Below are positions 17,119 through 27,100 of a DNA stretch of 64,000 bases, piece by piece (positions within the stretch are counted from its first letter, which is position 1; every line of letters starts with the position of its first letter). The notes under the pieces are model-generated. The model had not been told where the DNA came from and searched no databases. It saw only the letters and a list, made by a program, of their open reading frames with translations. The stretch is from Lactobacillus huangpiensis (GTDB lineage Bacteria; Bacillota; Bacilli; Lactobacillales; Lactobacillaceae), in the NCBI RefSeq assembly GCF_019972815.1, contig NZ_BPPA01000009.1:36202-100201 (forward strand). Direction: 5' to 3'. The position numbers and the translations under genes were made by a program.

Positions 17119-19137
17119 ATGACTTTTATTTATACTTTAAGATACATGCTCGATCCAAGAGCAAATACTCCAGCAAAAAACGAAAAACTAATTGAATTTG
17201 TAAAAAAAGCCAAAATCGATGATGTTGCCTTTTTTATAAACGGTGAAGAATTAAACCATAGTCACTTAACTAAAAATGAGACTCAAGTATGGTTGAATGC
17301 TATAAAGCCCTTACAAAAGGAACTTTCTAAAATTGGTGTAACAACTAGTTTAAATCCCTGGACAACCATTATGCACTCAGATCGAGGATACCGAGTTAAT
17401 CCTGAAATCGGCTTTAATACTTTTGTTGATATTGATGGTAATAAAGCCAAAGATATGGCTTGCCCAGCTGATCCAACATGGCGTAAATATTTAGCAAATA
17501 CCTACGCACAATATGCCAGCATCCATCCCCGCAGGTTATGGCTGGAAGATGATTTTCGTCATTACAACCATTCACCCCTCAAATTAATGTGCTTTTGTGA
17601 TTATCACATGCAACTATATAACGAAAAATTAGGCAAAAAGGAAACGCGTGCAGAATTTGTTAAAAAGATGTTGCAGCCTGGTGAACCAACTGAGGAAAGA
17701 CAGATTTACCTTGATCAGGCTCGTCAAGAGATGATTGAAACCGAGCGTATAATTGAACAAGCTGTTCACAAGGTTAGTCCTGAGACAGATCTGGCACAAA
17801 TGACTTCCTATCCTGATTGGCATGCTCTTGAAGGTCGTGATTGGGACAATTTATTTAAGGCACAGGCTGGAGAAGGTCATCCCAAGGTAGCTCGGCCGCA
17901 TTTACCTGCTTATAATGAAGTTGCACCATTACAATACGGCAGATATTTTGAAGAATATACTCGCATTACTGCTGCATTTTTAGGGGAAAATGCCGAACTA
18001 TACCCTGAATTGGAAAGCTATATGTATTCTCCATTAGTTAAGTCAAAAGCGTTTACCGCATTTCAGATTATTACTTCCGCCCTAATTGGAAGCCAGGGAA
18101 TTTTACTTAATTTATTTGACATGATGGGCAACGGTATCAATGATAGTTGGCACTATGCAGAAATGCTCGCTCAAATTAAACCGTTTGTTAACCAGCTATT
18201 AGCAAATCGCTTGCCGATAGACCACTTAAGAGGAATAAAAGTTTTGGTTGATCAAGACTCTAGTTACTTTTTGCAAACTAAAACTGGTAAAAATGTCGAG
18301 GAACTTTTACCTCACGAAAAGAATTGGGCCAGTCTTTTGGGGGCTTTTGGTTTTGCTACAACGATTCTGCCTATCAGCAAAAAAACTTCATTGAAAAATG
18401 AAGTAGTTGCTATTTCTGGTCAGCTTTTACGTAATTTGTCAAATTCACAAATTAATGAATTAGTTAAAAATAATTTTGTGTTGCTTGATGGTGAATGTGT
18501 CCAAGTTTTATTAGACAGAAATTTAGGCAATTTACTGCATATTGAAAAAGCCGAGTGGCATCCAGTTCGTTCAAACTATCAAGTTTTTGAACAGGCAGAT
18601 GGACAGATTGTTGACGGAGTTGAAAGTCCGCGAATTACAATGTTGCAGCAAACAGGAAACTATTTAAAAATTGAATATCAACCGCAAAGTTTTGTAAAAG
18701 TGTGGTCTTTTGCTTATAATGCAATTGATGAAAAATTAGGTAACGTCATGGCCGTTATTGACCAGCATATCGTTATCCTCCCAATGGATCAAGATCCACG
18801 CTATGGCTGGGAATCTCAATTTACTACATACAAACAGGGTCTGTTGCAACAAATACTTGATAGTGTTACGCCAGTAGACTATTTATTGGGAACGCCAAAT
18901 GTTAAGCTGTTTATTGAAAATGATGGTCAAAAAGCTTGGTTAGCCAACTTTACTTTAGATGGCTATCAACAAATAAAATGGCACTTATCTGCACCACTAA
19001 CAAGTAATGAAGCTACAATTATTAGGAAAGTCAATAACTCTGTCAGGAAAACAAAAGTCCACATTAATGTTGAAAATGGTATTGCTATTATTAATGAAAC
19101 TCTAGCACCATTAGAGACTATCCAAATACTGTTTTAA
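17119..19137 (+). CDS. Unassigned glycoside-hydrolase-like protein (GH42-like clan A layout)
   Basis: The 672-residue cytosolic protein has no signal or membrane helix. I could not place it in a family. The layout resembles a GH-A TIM barrel of the GH42 kind. WLEDDFRHYN (E143) is a candidate acid/base strand end. A Cys-rich piece MCFCDYHMQLY follows, as after the acid/base in GH42. PELESYMYSP (E299) is a candidate nucleophile, followed by a segment like the gain-of-barrel stretch FQIITSALIGSQGILLNLFD. The last 300 residues look like beta-rich C-terminal domains. It is divergent from the secreted GH31 gene and converges on the PTS operon with a shared terminator. Context suggests it acts on an imported glycan fragment, possibly a phosphorylated or beta-linked galactoside; this is inference. 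Confidence 0.6.
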   Translation: MTFIYTLRYMLDPRANTPAKNEKLIEFVKKAKIDDVAFFINGEELNHSHLTKNETQVWLNAIKPLQKELSKIGVTTSLNPWTTIMHSDRGYRVNPEIGFNTFVDIDGNKAKDMACPADPTWRKYLANTYAQYASIHPRRLWLEDDFRHYNHSPLKLMCFCDYHMQLYNEKLGKKETRAEFVKKMLQPGEPTEERQIYLDQARQEMIETERIIEQAVHKVSPETDLAQMTSYPDWHALEGRDWDNLFKAQAGEGHPKVARPHLPAYNEVAPLQYGRYFEEYTRITAAFLGENAELYPELESYMYSPLVKSKAFTAFQIITSALIGSQGILLNLFDMMGNGINDSWHYAEMLAQIKPFVNQLLANRLPIDHLRGIKVLVDQDSSYFLQTKTGKNVEELLPHEKNWASLLGAFGFATTILPISKKTSLKNEVVAISGQLLRNLSNSQINELVKNNFVLLDGECVQVLLDRNLGNLLHIEKAEWHPVRSNYQVFEQADGQIVDGVESPRITMLQQTGNYLKIEYQPQSFVKVWSFAYNAIDEKLGNVMAVIDQHIVILPMDQDPRYGWESQFTTYKQGLLQQILDSVTPVDYLLGTPNVKLFIENDGQKAWLANFTLDGYQQIKWHLSAPLTSNEATIIRKVNNSVRKTKVHINVENGIAIINETLAPLETIQILF

Positions 19138-19147
19138 ATTTAATATA

Positions 19148-19185
19148 AAAAATAGCGCCTAGTTTTAAAACTAGGCGCTATTTTT
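19148..19185. terminator. Bidirectional terminator
   Basis: A 19-bp perfect inverted repeat (AAAAATAGCGCCTAGTTTT and its complement) lies between the converging GH-like gene and the PTS IIA gene, with a T-run in both directions. Confidence 0.9.
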
Positions 19186-19195
19186 GTTTATAGGT

Positions 19196-19597
19196 TTACT
19201 TTTTCATATTAGCCAACATTTCAGTAACATCGACAATTCCAGCTTTACCAGCAGTTACAAAATCAGTTTCCGCACCACTCATTTGACTATTGAGCCATTC
19301 GATTACCAGTGGTAAATTCATTCCCGAGATTAAACGAATCTTTTGACCACCCATAATCATGCGACTAACTACATTAGCTGGGGTTCCACCCATTAAATCA
19401 GCAAAAACCGTAATATCTTCGATATTCATTCCTGAAATTTTTTCTTCAAGCTTCGACTTAAAATCATCTGGGCCTTCAGATGGGAGCAAACACACTGTAT
19501 GCACATGTTCTTGCTTGCCCATAATCAATTCGGCACTATCTTTTACGCCCTCTGCCATTTTCCCATGACTAATTAAAATTAATTCTTTTTCTGCCAT
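19196..19597 (-). CDS. agaF: PTS mannose-class EIIA (GalNAc/galactosamine-type operon)
   Basis: The 133-residue cytosolic IIA domain has the phosphorylated histidine H11 in ILISHGKMAEG. FADLMGGTPANVVSRM is the typical second motif. It is a stand-alone IIA, as in Aga and Gad systems, not fused to IIB as in ManX/ManL. It is the last gene of the operon GntR-AgaS-IIB-IIC-IID-IIA, 60 bp after the IID stop, and a strong terminator follows. It passes phosphate from HPr to IIB. The symbol is given by analogy with agaVWEF; the sugar is inferred from the neighbouring agaS. Confidence 0.85.
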   Translation of the reverse strand: MAEKELILISHGKMAEGVKDSAELIMGKQEHVHTVCLLPSEGPDDFKSKLEEKISGMNIEDITVFADLMGGTPANVVSRMIMGGQKIRLISGMNLPLVIEWLNSQMSGAETDFVTAGKAGIVDVTEMLANMKK

Positions 19598-19657
19598 TCT
19601 CTATCTTTCCATTTAATACTCAATACTATTTAGTTTAGAGCTATTACAATATCTGAA

Positions 19658-20476
19658 TTATATCTTAGCAATAACTCCAAGACCACCTAAAACAATACAA
19701 AGTACTAAAACAATAAAGATTGCTTTGGTTGAAGTCATGCCTTTCTTACCCAGTAGCCAGTATATAAAGCCAACAACAGCAGCAGGTAAAAGCTTAGGTA
19801 GGATCATATCCAAATTATTTTGAACATTCATAGTAACTTTGCCGATTTGTGGTGCCCAAGAGAACTTGATATTAACCATAGTGGCAACAAGTGCACCAAC
19901 CATAAATACACCCAAAACTGTAGCGGAATCAGTTAAAGCGTTTAAACGGTCTCTCATGTCAGTAACAAGAGAAACACCTTTATCATAGGCAAAGTGTAGT
20001 TGCTTCCAACGGAAGACACAAATCAAAAGGCAGGCAATTACCCAAATAAATACACCAACTGGGTTTCCTTGAGTAGCCATGGAAGCAGCCAACGCACCGA
20101 AAATAGTTGGAATTAAAGAGGCAAAGATTGAGTCACCGATTGCGGCGAAAGAACCCATCAGACCAACTTTAATACCCGTAACAGTATCTTTCCCTTCGAT
20201 ACCTTCATTTTCCTCAACAGCAAGATCTAGACCAGTAATAATAGTGTTAAAGAAATTAGAAGTGTTGAAGAACTGCATATGAGTCTTCATCATTTCCTTT
20301 AATTCGGGGGTGTCATCACCATAAATTTTTCTCAATTGCGGCAAAATAGTATACAAGTAACCACTATTCTGCATTCTTTCGTAGTTCCAACCTAACTGGT
20401 AGCCAAACAAAGATCTGCGGTTAATTTGATTAAAGTCTTGATCAGTTAATTTATATTTTGGTTTAGAGTTCGTCAT
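19658..20476 (-). CDS. agaE: PTS mannose-class EIID
   Basis: The 272-residue membrane component of a mannose-class PTS has the family opening SLFGYQLGWNYERMQNSGYLY and the later DSIFASLIPTIFGALAASMA stretch. A C-terminal hydrophobic tail of about three helices ends the protein. The start is ATG 20476, inside the 3' end of the IIC gene (14-bp overlap). The GGAGAG box seven bases upstream lies in IIC codons. This is tight translational coupling; the longer frame to 20521 would run further into IIC and lacks a site. It works with IIC to form the sugar channel. Confidence 0.9.
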   Translation of the reverse strand: MTNSKPKYKLTDQDFNQINRRSLFGYQLGWNYERMQNSGYLYTILPQLRKIYGDDTPELKEMMKTHMQFFNTSNFFNTIITGLDLAVEENEGIEGKDTVTGIKVGLMGSFAAIGDSIFASLIPTIFGALAASMATQGNPVGVFIWVIACLLICVFRWKQLHFAYDKGVSLVTDMRDRLNALTDSATVLGVFMVGALVATMVNIKFSWAPQIGKVTMNVQNNLDMILPKLLPAAVVGFIYWLLGKKGMTSTKAIFIVLVLCIVLGGLGVIAKI

Positions 20477-21386
20477 CAGTAATCTCTCCTTCATCATCAT
20501 CAGAGCTTGAACTTGTATCATTACTTTGACTTTCAGTACTCTGTACTTGAGCAGTACCTTTATTTATAGGAATATTCTTGTAATGTAAGATTGCAAGAGC
20601 TAATCCTAACATTGCAATAGCAAGCATTGGCAAGCCATTGAAAATAGTGGTGAAACCTTTGTTAACAGCCGACAGGCCTGTACCCAAAGCTTGCATTCCA
20701 CTAAACAAAACTGAGAACAAAGTCGTAATTGTAAAGCCAAGTATCAAATATGCTGCATGTCTCTTAACTGGTAAGTACCGAAGCAAAACAGCAAAACCAA
20801 CAGCTGGTAATGTAGCACCAGCAACAGTTAAACCATTACCCAGCCACAACAAGTCTCCATTTAAGGCATTTGCAATTTGTTGTACCAATCCTTGTCCAAA
20901 GGCTAATGCAATAAAGACAGGAACTGCACGTGAAAGTGACCATGGAATTGCACCATATAAAACATTTCTTTCAACTGCCTTATAGTTAATCTTATCTTGA
21001 TCAATCAAGTGATCAATTCTGTGTGAAAAGTAAGTGTTTGCAAATCTTGCCAAAACGTCCAATTCAATCATAATAGCAGCAACTGGAACAGCAATTGAAG
21101 AAATAGCTGTTTGAGGACTCATACCTTTAATACTAGTTGAAAATGCTGTTGCCAAAACTGTACCGGTAGTAGCGTCAATTCTTGAAGCACCACCAAAAGT
21201 ACCGATACCTAAAACTGTCAACTGCATTGACGCGCCGATAAACAAACCGGTAGGCAGATCTCCCATGATCAGACCGGCGATCAATCCAGCACCAACTGGT
21301 GTGTTTAATGATGAATAAATTTGCAATTCATCTAAAATTTCTAATCCTGCATACAAAGTAAGCAGTAATATTTGCCACCAAGCCAT
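20463..21386 (-). CDS. agaW: PTS mannose-class EIIC with acidic Ser-rich tail
   Basis: The 307-residue membrane protein has the IIC pattern: an N-terminal amphipathic start then LNTPVGAGLIAGLIMGDLPTG, ASMQLTVLGIGTFGGASRID and several further helices. The last 30 residues are a hydrophilic tail very rich in Ser, Asp and Glu (SSSSDDDEGE), longer than in most IIC proteins. The same kind of tail occurs on the ManM protein at 61953. The gene lies 10 bp after IIB and overlaps IID. The sugar is inferred to be GalNAc, galactosamine or a galacto-N-biose type disaccharide. Confidence 0.9.
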   Translation of the reverse strand: MAWWQILLLTLYAGLEILDELQIYSSLNTPVGAGLIAGLIMGDLPTGLFIGASMQLTVLGIGTFGGASRIDATTGTVLATAFSTSIKGMSPQTAISSIAVPVAAIMIELDVLARFANTYFSHRIDHLIDQDKINYKAVERNVLYGAIPWSLSRAVPVFIALAFGQGLVQQIANALNGDLLWLGNGLTVAGATLPAVGFAVLLRYLPVKRHAAYLILGFTITTLFSVLFSGMQALGTGLSAVNKGFTTIFNGLPMLAIAMLGLALAILHYKNIPINKGTAQVQSTESQSNDTSSSSDDDEGEITDDEL

Positions 21387-21396
21387 TTTTCTCCTC

Positions 21397-21885
21397 CTAC
21401 TTCATCTTTTCATTAATTAATTTCATCAAATCCCGTGACTCAACACTAGGATTTAATTGGGCAATTAAGTTAACGCCTTTGCCAGAAATCTCTCTAAAAA
21501 CATCGGCTTCATGCTCATTGATATTAACTTGCTTAGTCAATTCAGTAGTGTCATCTTGTTTGGACATATTACCAACATTGATGGTGTCAAGCTTGATACC
21601 CATATTAAGCAAATCGAGAAATTTATCAGGTTTTTTTGCTACCAGAAACAGTCTTTGCTTACCGTAACGGTTTTTCTTTAAATGATCTGCAGCAACTTCT
21701 GTTGGTAAAACGCTCAATCTGGTAGACATTGGGGTAGCCATTCTAAGACCACTCTTTTGAATATCATCTTTAGCTGCTTTTTCGTCCAGAACAATAATCC
21801 GTTCTACTTGCAACTGGGGTGTCCATAAATTAGCCACTTGCCCATGAACCAAGCGTTCATCAACTCTTGCTCCCACAATATTCAT
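21397..21885 (-). CDS. agaV: PTS mannose-class EIIB
   Basis: The 162-residue IIB has the phosphorylated histidine H14 in the signature VDERLVHGQVANLW. Later motifs IIVLDEKAAKDD and NVGNMSK fit the family. The start has AAGGAGG eight bases upstream. A separate promoter is likely, because the 163-bp gap to agaS carries a cre-like site and a GntR-type operator. The four PTS genes then follow with short gaps or overlaps. Confidence 0.9.
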   Translation of the reverse strand: MNIVGARVDERLVHGQVANLWTPQLQVERIIVLDEKAAKDDIQKSGLRMATPMSTRLSVLPTEVAADHLKKNRYGKQRLFLVAKKPDKFLDLLNMGIKLDTINVGNMSKQDDTTELTKQVNINEHEADVFREISGKGVNLIAQLNPSVESRDLMKLINEKMK

Positions 21886-21926
21886 GTTTTATTCCTCCTT
21901 ATCTTTCAAGGAAATCTAAATATTAC

Positions 21927-21940
21927 ATAAAACGCTTTCA
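21927..21940 (-). promoter_or_regulatory. Candidate cre site before the mannose-class PTS genes
   Basis: TGAAAGCGTTTTAT on the minus strand matches the CcpA consensus at 12 of 14 positions. It lies about 40 bases before the IIB start, so carbon catabolite control of the PTS genes is likely. Confidence 0.55.
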
Positions 21941-21953
21941 CACTTTATGATAA

Positions 21954-21964
21954 GGTACCAACCA
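21954..21964 (-). promoter_or_regulatory. Candidate GntR/HutC-type operator before the PTS genes
   Basis: TGGTTGGTACC on the minus strand matches TGGTTGATACC in front of the GntR gene at 10 of 11 positions. HutC-subfamily regulators bind TGGT-N4-ACCA-like sites. Confidence 0.45.
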
Positions 21965-22048
21965 ATTTTTGTCAACATGTATTTTTATATTTAAAACGGT
22001 TATTATTAAAAACATATTTTTACCTTTAGTACCCATAACAAAAGCACA

Positions 22049-23215
22049 TTAATTGAATTCGTGAATTGTAACACCCTTAACTACACGATTAACTGTACCA
22101 GTTGGTGATGGCGTGTCGGGCTTATTATTAACTTTAATAGAAGTTAATAGAGCAATTGTTTGACCAAACATTACGTCAGGTAATGCCAAGTAAGCATCAG
22201 GCAACAATTCTTTCTCAGCAAACATGAAAGATTTTCCTGAGAAATCCTGACCCTCCTTTTCCTGACCGACAGCCATCACCAACGGTACAATTTGATCATC
22301 TTTAATTTCATTCAAAATATCTAAATCGTATTGTCTGGTATAAGTATTATTAGAAACAAAATCAAAAACAATTGTCTTTTTATCTAAGAATGACTTAGGA
22401 CCATGGCGCAATCCCATTGATGTATCAAATAAAGCCGCTACTTCCCCTGCAGTTAATTCCAAAATTTTAAGTCGAGTTTCTTCAGCCAAACCGCCTAAGC
22501 TACCACTACCTATATAAGTAATTCGATTAAAGTCAATGTCAACTAAAGATTGAATTTCTTCCTCTCTGTCAATGACGCTTTTACCCATTTGGGCAATTTG
22601 ATTAACAATATGTTCTTTCTTTTCGTCAGTCAAAGTATCAAACACAAGTAGTGCCATCAGGCTCATGCAAGAAAACGAACCAGTCATTGCAAAGCCCTGA
22701 TCTAGAGACTTTTCAGGCATCAATAAGACAAGGCCGGTAGGATCACCTTCTAGATCCTGCGCCAAATGTCCTTCCGGAGCACAAGTAATTGCTATTTGAT
22801 ATAAATTCGTGACTAATTTTTTAGCTAATTCAACAGTAGCTACGGATTCAGGTGAATTGCCACTACGTGCAAATGAAACCAGAATTGTCGGAGTATCTTT
22901 TTCTAAATAATCTTCAGGAGTAGAGACAATTTTCGTGGTATCAATTGCTTCAAAATCGTATTTTTTTCTATCGCCATTTTTTTGTAAATAGGGCATGATT
23001 GTATTGCCGACATATGCACTAGTTCCGGCGCCTGTAAAAACAACTCTGACTTTACCCCATTTTTGATTTATTTGGTTCAAAAAATCAGTGATTTTAGTTT
23101 TGTTATTCTGATAAATAGACCAGGTTTGCTGCCATAATTCAGGTTGCTGCTCAATTTCACGGGTAGTAATTTTTGCACCCAATTTTTCTAATTCTGCATC
23201 TGTTTTTGAAAACAT
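22049..23215 (-). CDS. agaS: AgaS-type SIS-domain sugar isomerase/deaminase (galactosamine-6-phosphate)
   Basis: The 388-residue cytosolic protein has two SIS domains: VRVVFTGAGTSAYVGNTIMP at about residues 55-75 with SFARSGNSPESVATV at about 112-126, and ITYIGSGSLGGLAEETRLKI at about 230-250. AgaS enzymes convert galactosamine-6-phosphate to tagatose-6-phosphate and ammonia, feeding LacC and LacD. The SLGGLAEE and MGLRHGPKSF motifs fit AgaS better than GlmS or FrlB. It lies 25 bp after the GntR gene and before the mannose-class PTS. The same company (GntR, PTS, AgaS and a GH35 gene) is known from the pneumococcal bgaC locus. Confidence 0.85.
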   Translation of the reverse strand: MFSKTDAELEKLGAKITTREIEQQPELWQQTWSIYQNNKTKITDFLNQINQKWGKVRVVFTGAGTSAYVGNTIMPYLQKNGDRKKYDFEAIDTTKIVSTPEDYLEKDTPTILVSFARSGNSPESVATVELAKKLVTNLYQIAITCAPEGHLAQDLEGDPTGLVLLMPEKSLDQGFAMTGSFSCMSLMALLVFDTLTDEKKEHIVNQIAQMGKSVIDREEEIQSLVDIDFNRITYIGSGSLGGLAEETRLKILELTAGEVAALFDTSMGLRHGPKSFLDKKTIVFDFVSNNTYTRQYDLDILNEIKDDQIVPLVMAVGQEKEGQDFSGKSFMFAEKELLPDAYLALPDVMFGQTIALLTSIKVNNKPDTPSPTGTVNRVVKGVTIHEFN

Positions 23216-23240
23216 TTATTTTTACCTTCCTTTATAATAT

Positions 23241-23957
23241 CTAAAATAAATCATTATATTGACGTGAACGATAAACAAACTTATCGCCTCTAGCTAAAGA
23301 AATCGTAAACTCAATTGGTATATTTTTATCATTAATAGTCTTGCGAAAAATCTTTAAACTTGGTGAGCCGACCTTCTCCGCCAGATTTCTGCTTTCTTCT
23401 TGATTAAGACAAACAGCTTCAACATCCTCAAACGCCATTACACTAATTTGGTCATATTTTTCTTTCATGACATCATAAAGTGGCTTAGCATTTAAATCGT
23501 TTAAACTAAGTTCGGAAAATAATTTCTCCGGTAAATAAGAGGTGCTAAAAATGCGCGGCTCATTGTCAGCAAGACGCAAACGAATAAGCTTATATGCTTT
23601 TTCATTTGAAGTTAGATTTAATTGTGCTGCAATATTATTATTTGGAATTATCAGTTCTAGACTTTGATTTTTGGTTGACGCTTTTTGTCCTGTTCGCTTT
23701 AATTCTTCTGAGAAAGAATACATCCCACCAATATTAGGTTGATTAAGAAAAGTACTTGAAACAAAAGTACCTTTACCATGAAGGCGATATATTAATCCCC
23801 TTTCTTCAAGATCTTGCAACGCCAATCTAATAGTATTACGACTAACACCATATTTAACTAGTAATTGCCTCTCACTTGGTAATTTAGCATTTGGCTTCAT
23901 ATCTTTTATTTGTTTTTCCAAGTCTAAAATAACTTGCCGATAAAGTGGTTTTCCCAT
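23241..23957 (-). CDS. GntR-family regulator, HutC/UTRA subfamily
   Basis: The 238-residue protein has an N-terminal winged helix (KLPSERQLLVKYGVSRNTIR, about residues 23-42) and a C-terminal UTRA effector domain at about 90-235. The DNA-binding part reads as a typical HutC member. Start ATG has AGGAGGGGG upstream. It heads the AgaS-PTS operon and has a TGGTTGATACCA palindrome in its own leader, so it most likely represses itself and the PTS genes until a GalN-type sugar phosphate binds. Confidence 0.9.
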   Translation of the reverse strand: MGKPLYRQVILDLEKQIKDMKPNAKLPSERQLLVKYGVSRNTIRLALQDLEERGLIYRLHGKGTFVSSTFLNQPNIGGMYSFSEELKRTGQKASTKNQSLELIIPNNNIAAQLNLTSNEKAYKLIRLRLADNEPRIFSTSYLPEKLFSELSLNDLNAKPLYDVMKEKYDQISVMAFEDVEAVCLNQEESRNLAEKVGSPSLKIFRKTINDKNIPIEFTISLARGDKFVYRSRQYNDLF

Positions 23958-23979
23958 TAATTCCCCCTCCTTATTAAAC

Positions 23980-23991
23980 TGGTTGATACCA
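23980..23991. promoter_or_regulatory. HutC-type operator of the gntR-agaS operon
   Basis: TGGTTGATACCA is a palindrome of the TGGT-N4-ACCA type, 22 bases before the gntR start. A CcpA-like AGAAAGCGTTTCAT lies at 24007-24020. Confidence 0.55.
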
Positions 23992-24115
23992 CTTAAAGTT
24001 TATCAAAGAAAGCGTTTCATTGCAATTTGATTTTTTAGAAAATTCAACTTAATTTCTTTTGATTAAAATTGAATTTATATACACTAGTCAACAATATTAG
24101 CAATTAATGGAACAT

Positions 24116-24148
24116 AAAAAGCATTGGAAAATATTCCAATGCTTTTTT
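24116..24148 (-). terminator. Terminator of the GH35 gene
   Basis: A perfect hairpin with arms AAAAAGCATTGGAA and TTCCAATGCTTTTT around AATA lies 43 bp after the GH35 stop. It also separates GH35 from gntR. Confidence 0.85.
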
Positions 24149-24190
24149 CTTATTCAAAGGCTACTCCTTAAGAATCATTATTTAATGAAC

Positions 24191-27100
24191 TTATTTCCTT
24201 TTGACAAAATTGCTCATCTTAATATACTTGTTAATTCCAATAATATAATATTTTTTATTTCTTATCTGACGAGGAGAGCCAAAAGTCAAAATTTTACAAT
24301 TCTTTTTTAAAACTTTTTTATTTCTTCGTTTGCCCTGCTCATTATAAATATACGCATTATGAATAAGAACTTTTTTACTACCATCAATATTACCCGCGGC
24401 AATATACTTATTGTTATTTATAACATAAAATTTCCTACCTTTAATGGAAATTTTCCCATAAGTCAAAATTACTTTGCCAGAGCGAATCATCTTTACCTTG
24501 GTTTTTTTACCATTTTCATCATACACATATGCATTATGCATAACTTTCTTTTTTACTGCATGCTTCTTATTTTCTACCACAGTTTCGTCAGTTGCAGACT
24601 GATTACTGTTATCCTTACTGTTACTCGTCGGTAAACTAATAATATTTTCGTTACTTGTTTTATGATCAGAATTTTCGTAATTCTTGAAAAGCTCTTGATA
24701 TGTAGGTGACTTTTCAACATTTACAGTATGTGGTGTATTATACGCCCCCTTTGCCTCGAGACTTACTTTACCTAATTTTGCACTTTGAGCATCAAGACTC
24801 CAAACTGCAATTGAAATTTCATTATGCCCTTGTTCATTTAATAAACCTGAAGGCAAATAAAATTCTTGTTGTGGTCCAGCATTATTAATATATTGGCCGT
24901 AAAGCCAGCCGTTAATATATATATATGCTCGATATTTTGCCCCGTTAGGGCCAAAAGTATCATCACTTATTTTTAAAGAAATAGGTACGTCATAATTTTG
25001 GGGAATATTTAGATCAAAATCTGTATTATACCAAGCAACTCCAGGCGAAGATACCTGATCAGGTAAAGTTATTTTCTTCCAAGATGAAGAATCAAACCCG
25101 GGTAAATACCAGCCATGACGTTCACCATAAAGTCCGCCAAGGTTGTAAGATCCTCTAACTGTATCAGTTATATTTTCTCCATTTATATTGCCTTGAAGTT
25201 TCCATGTAACGTCAGCTCCATTTTCCCCTTCTCTTTCTACGCTGGCGTCTATAAGGCCTCTAGCAGTTTTTTGGGTATCCTTATTATTGCCGTCTTCATC
25301 GTGACCCATATTTGCAACTAAAACAGAAATTATATTGTCTTTGCCCTTTTCAAGCCATGAAGAGTCAATCGTAAAATCTTTTTGCTTACTTTCGTCTTTT
25401 TCCATTTCACAGCTACCCATAAAATGACCATTAAGCCAAACTGAGTATGCACCATAATTGCCCGTAATTGCATTTAATTTAATAGTTTTTTCTTTGCCAT
25501 CTGAATTAAAGTGACCCCGATACCAGACATTACCATGGTGAAAGCCATAATCATCTGAAAATAAAACATGTTTACCTGTAAAATTAGTTATACTATTAGA
25601 ACTGTCTTTGTTGGCAGTCTGCCAATTTGAGTCGTCAAATTTAGGATCAGCTTCGAAAGTCGCATCATGATATCGCCAATTATTCAGTTCTGGTAAAACA
25701 ACTTTATCTTGATCGATTCCAGGAATGGATCCAACTTCCCATTCAGAGCTACTTTTCGTATTAAGTGGTTGGCCATTCCAAGTTATTTCATTGATATCTT
25801 TAGGACAAAAAACTTTCATTTCAACCGCTTTTGAACTATCACCACTCAAATTCAGCGTTTTATTTTCCGATTTGGCAGTTCTAACTAAATAAGGTCCATC
25901 AATTAAAACAGTTCCTTGATCAGTTTTTTTCTCCCATAAGTTATTCATTTGATCATAAGATCCCATGATCAAACGTAATGATTTTTCATTGCTGGTTATT
26001 TGAACATTTGCGAGACCATCAAATTGATTAGATAAACTTAAAGTTTTATTATTATCATCCCATTTTACATCTACTTTTCCTGTCTTAACTTTCACATCTG
26101 GCTCTGAATCATATTTAAGTACTGTTTTATTTTGATCACCATTGCCACTATATACTACAGCCACATCATCACTACCATTAGAAAAGTTAGTAAAAATTTC
26201 ATTAGTAGAATATACTAAATGCTGTTTACCAAAGTTATAATTGGCAATTATAACTTTAGAATTTTGTCCATTTATTCTTATTGGCTCTGTAGTATCAATT
26301 TCTCCTGTTTTTATTGGCAAATTATAAGTATCATCATTGTTAGAATTGGTTTTATTATGCCGGACAAAATAAAATTTTGTTTTTGTATCTGGATTTTCTC
26401 TTTGGATCAAATAAAATGTATTGTCTGAAGATGTATTTTCAGAAACCAGATCAGTTTTTGCAATTGGTTTAACACTTTGTAGCATTAATCCAATTTTCTT
26501 TTGTTGAGCTGTTTTATCATCTAACTGCCGATATTCATTAATTGCCGCGCCATAATCATATGAAGTATAACCGCCAGGGAAGGGCAAGTAGCCCCAAGAT
26601 GTCCCCCCATAAGTCATATAGGAACTTATTATGGTACCACCTTCACCTATAATATGCTTATTAATAATATTTTCTGCAGCCGTGCCACGTTGTTCACGCC
26701 AATAACTGTAACCCTTTCCTGCCCAGGGATCAAACCAGCCATTTCCTAATTCAGCTAAAAAGATTGGTGATTTAATTCCCCAGCCTTTAGTATGTGGATC
26801 CTCAAAGGTATTTGGTAGTGCTCCAACATTACCTAAACCCGGATACCGATCAAAAGCATACATATCTGGTGCTCCTTTACCACTAGCCCATGTACCCTGC
26901 GGTCCACTTTTGTCATTATGAAATGTTGGAACGGTTATGCCATCTTTTTTGACTTTATTTTTCAAGTCTTCCATGTATTGTGAATCACGTTTCCAACCAG
27001 TATATTCATTTTCAATTTGATACAATATAACATTGCCACCATTAGTAATTTGATGTTTAGCAATAATGGGATCTATATGATCTAGCCATTCATTATAGCT

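Noticed and set aside
19196..23957. Hyaluronate/chondroitin disaccharide (Gad-type) PTS
   Set aside because: Sequence class would fit, but no unsaturated glucuronyl hydrolase, KduI/KduD or lyase is nearby, while AgaS and lac genes are.
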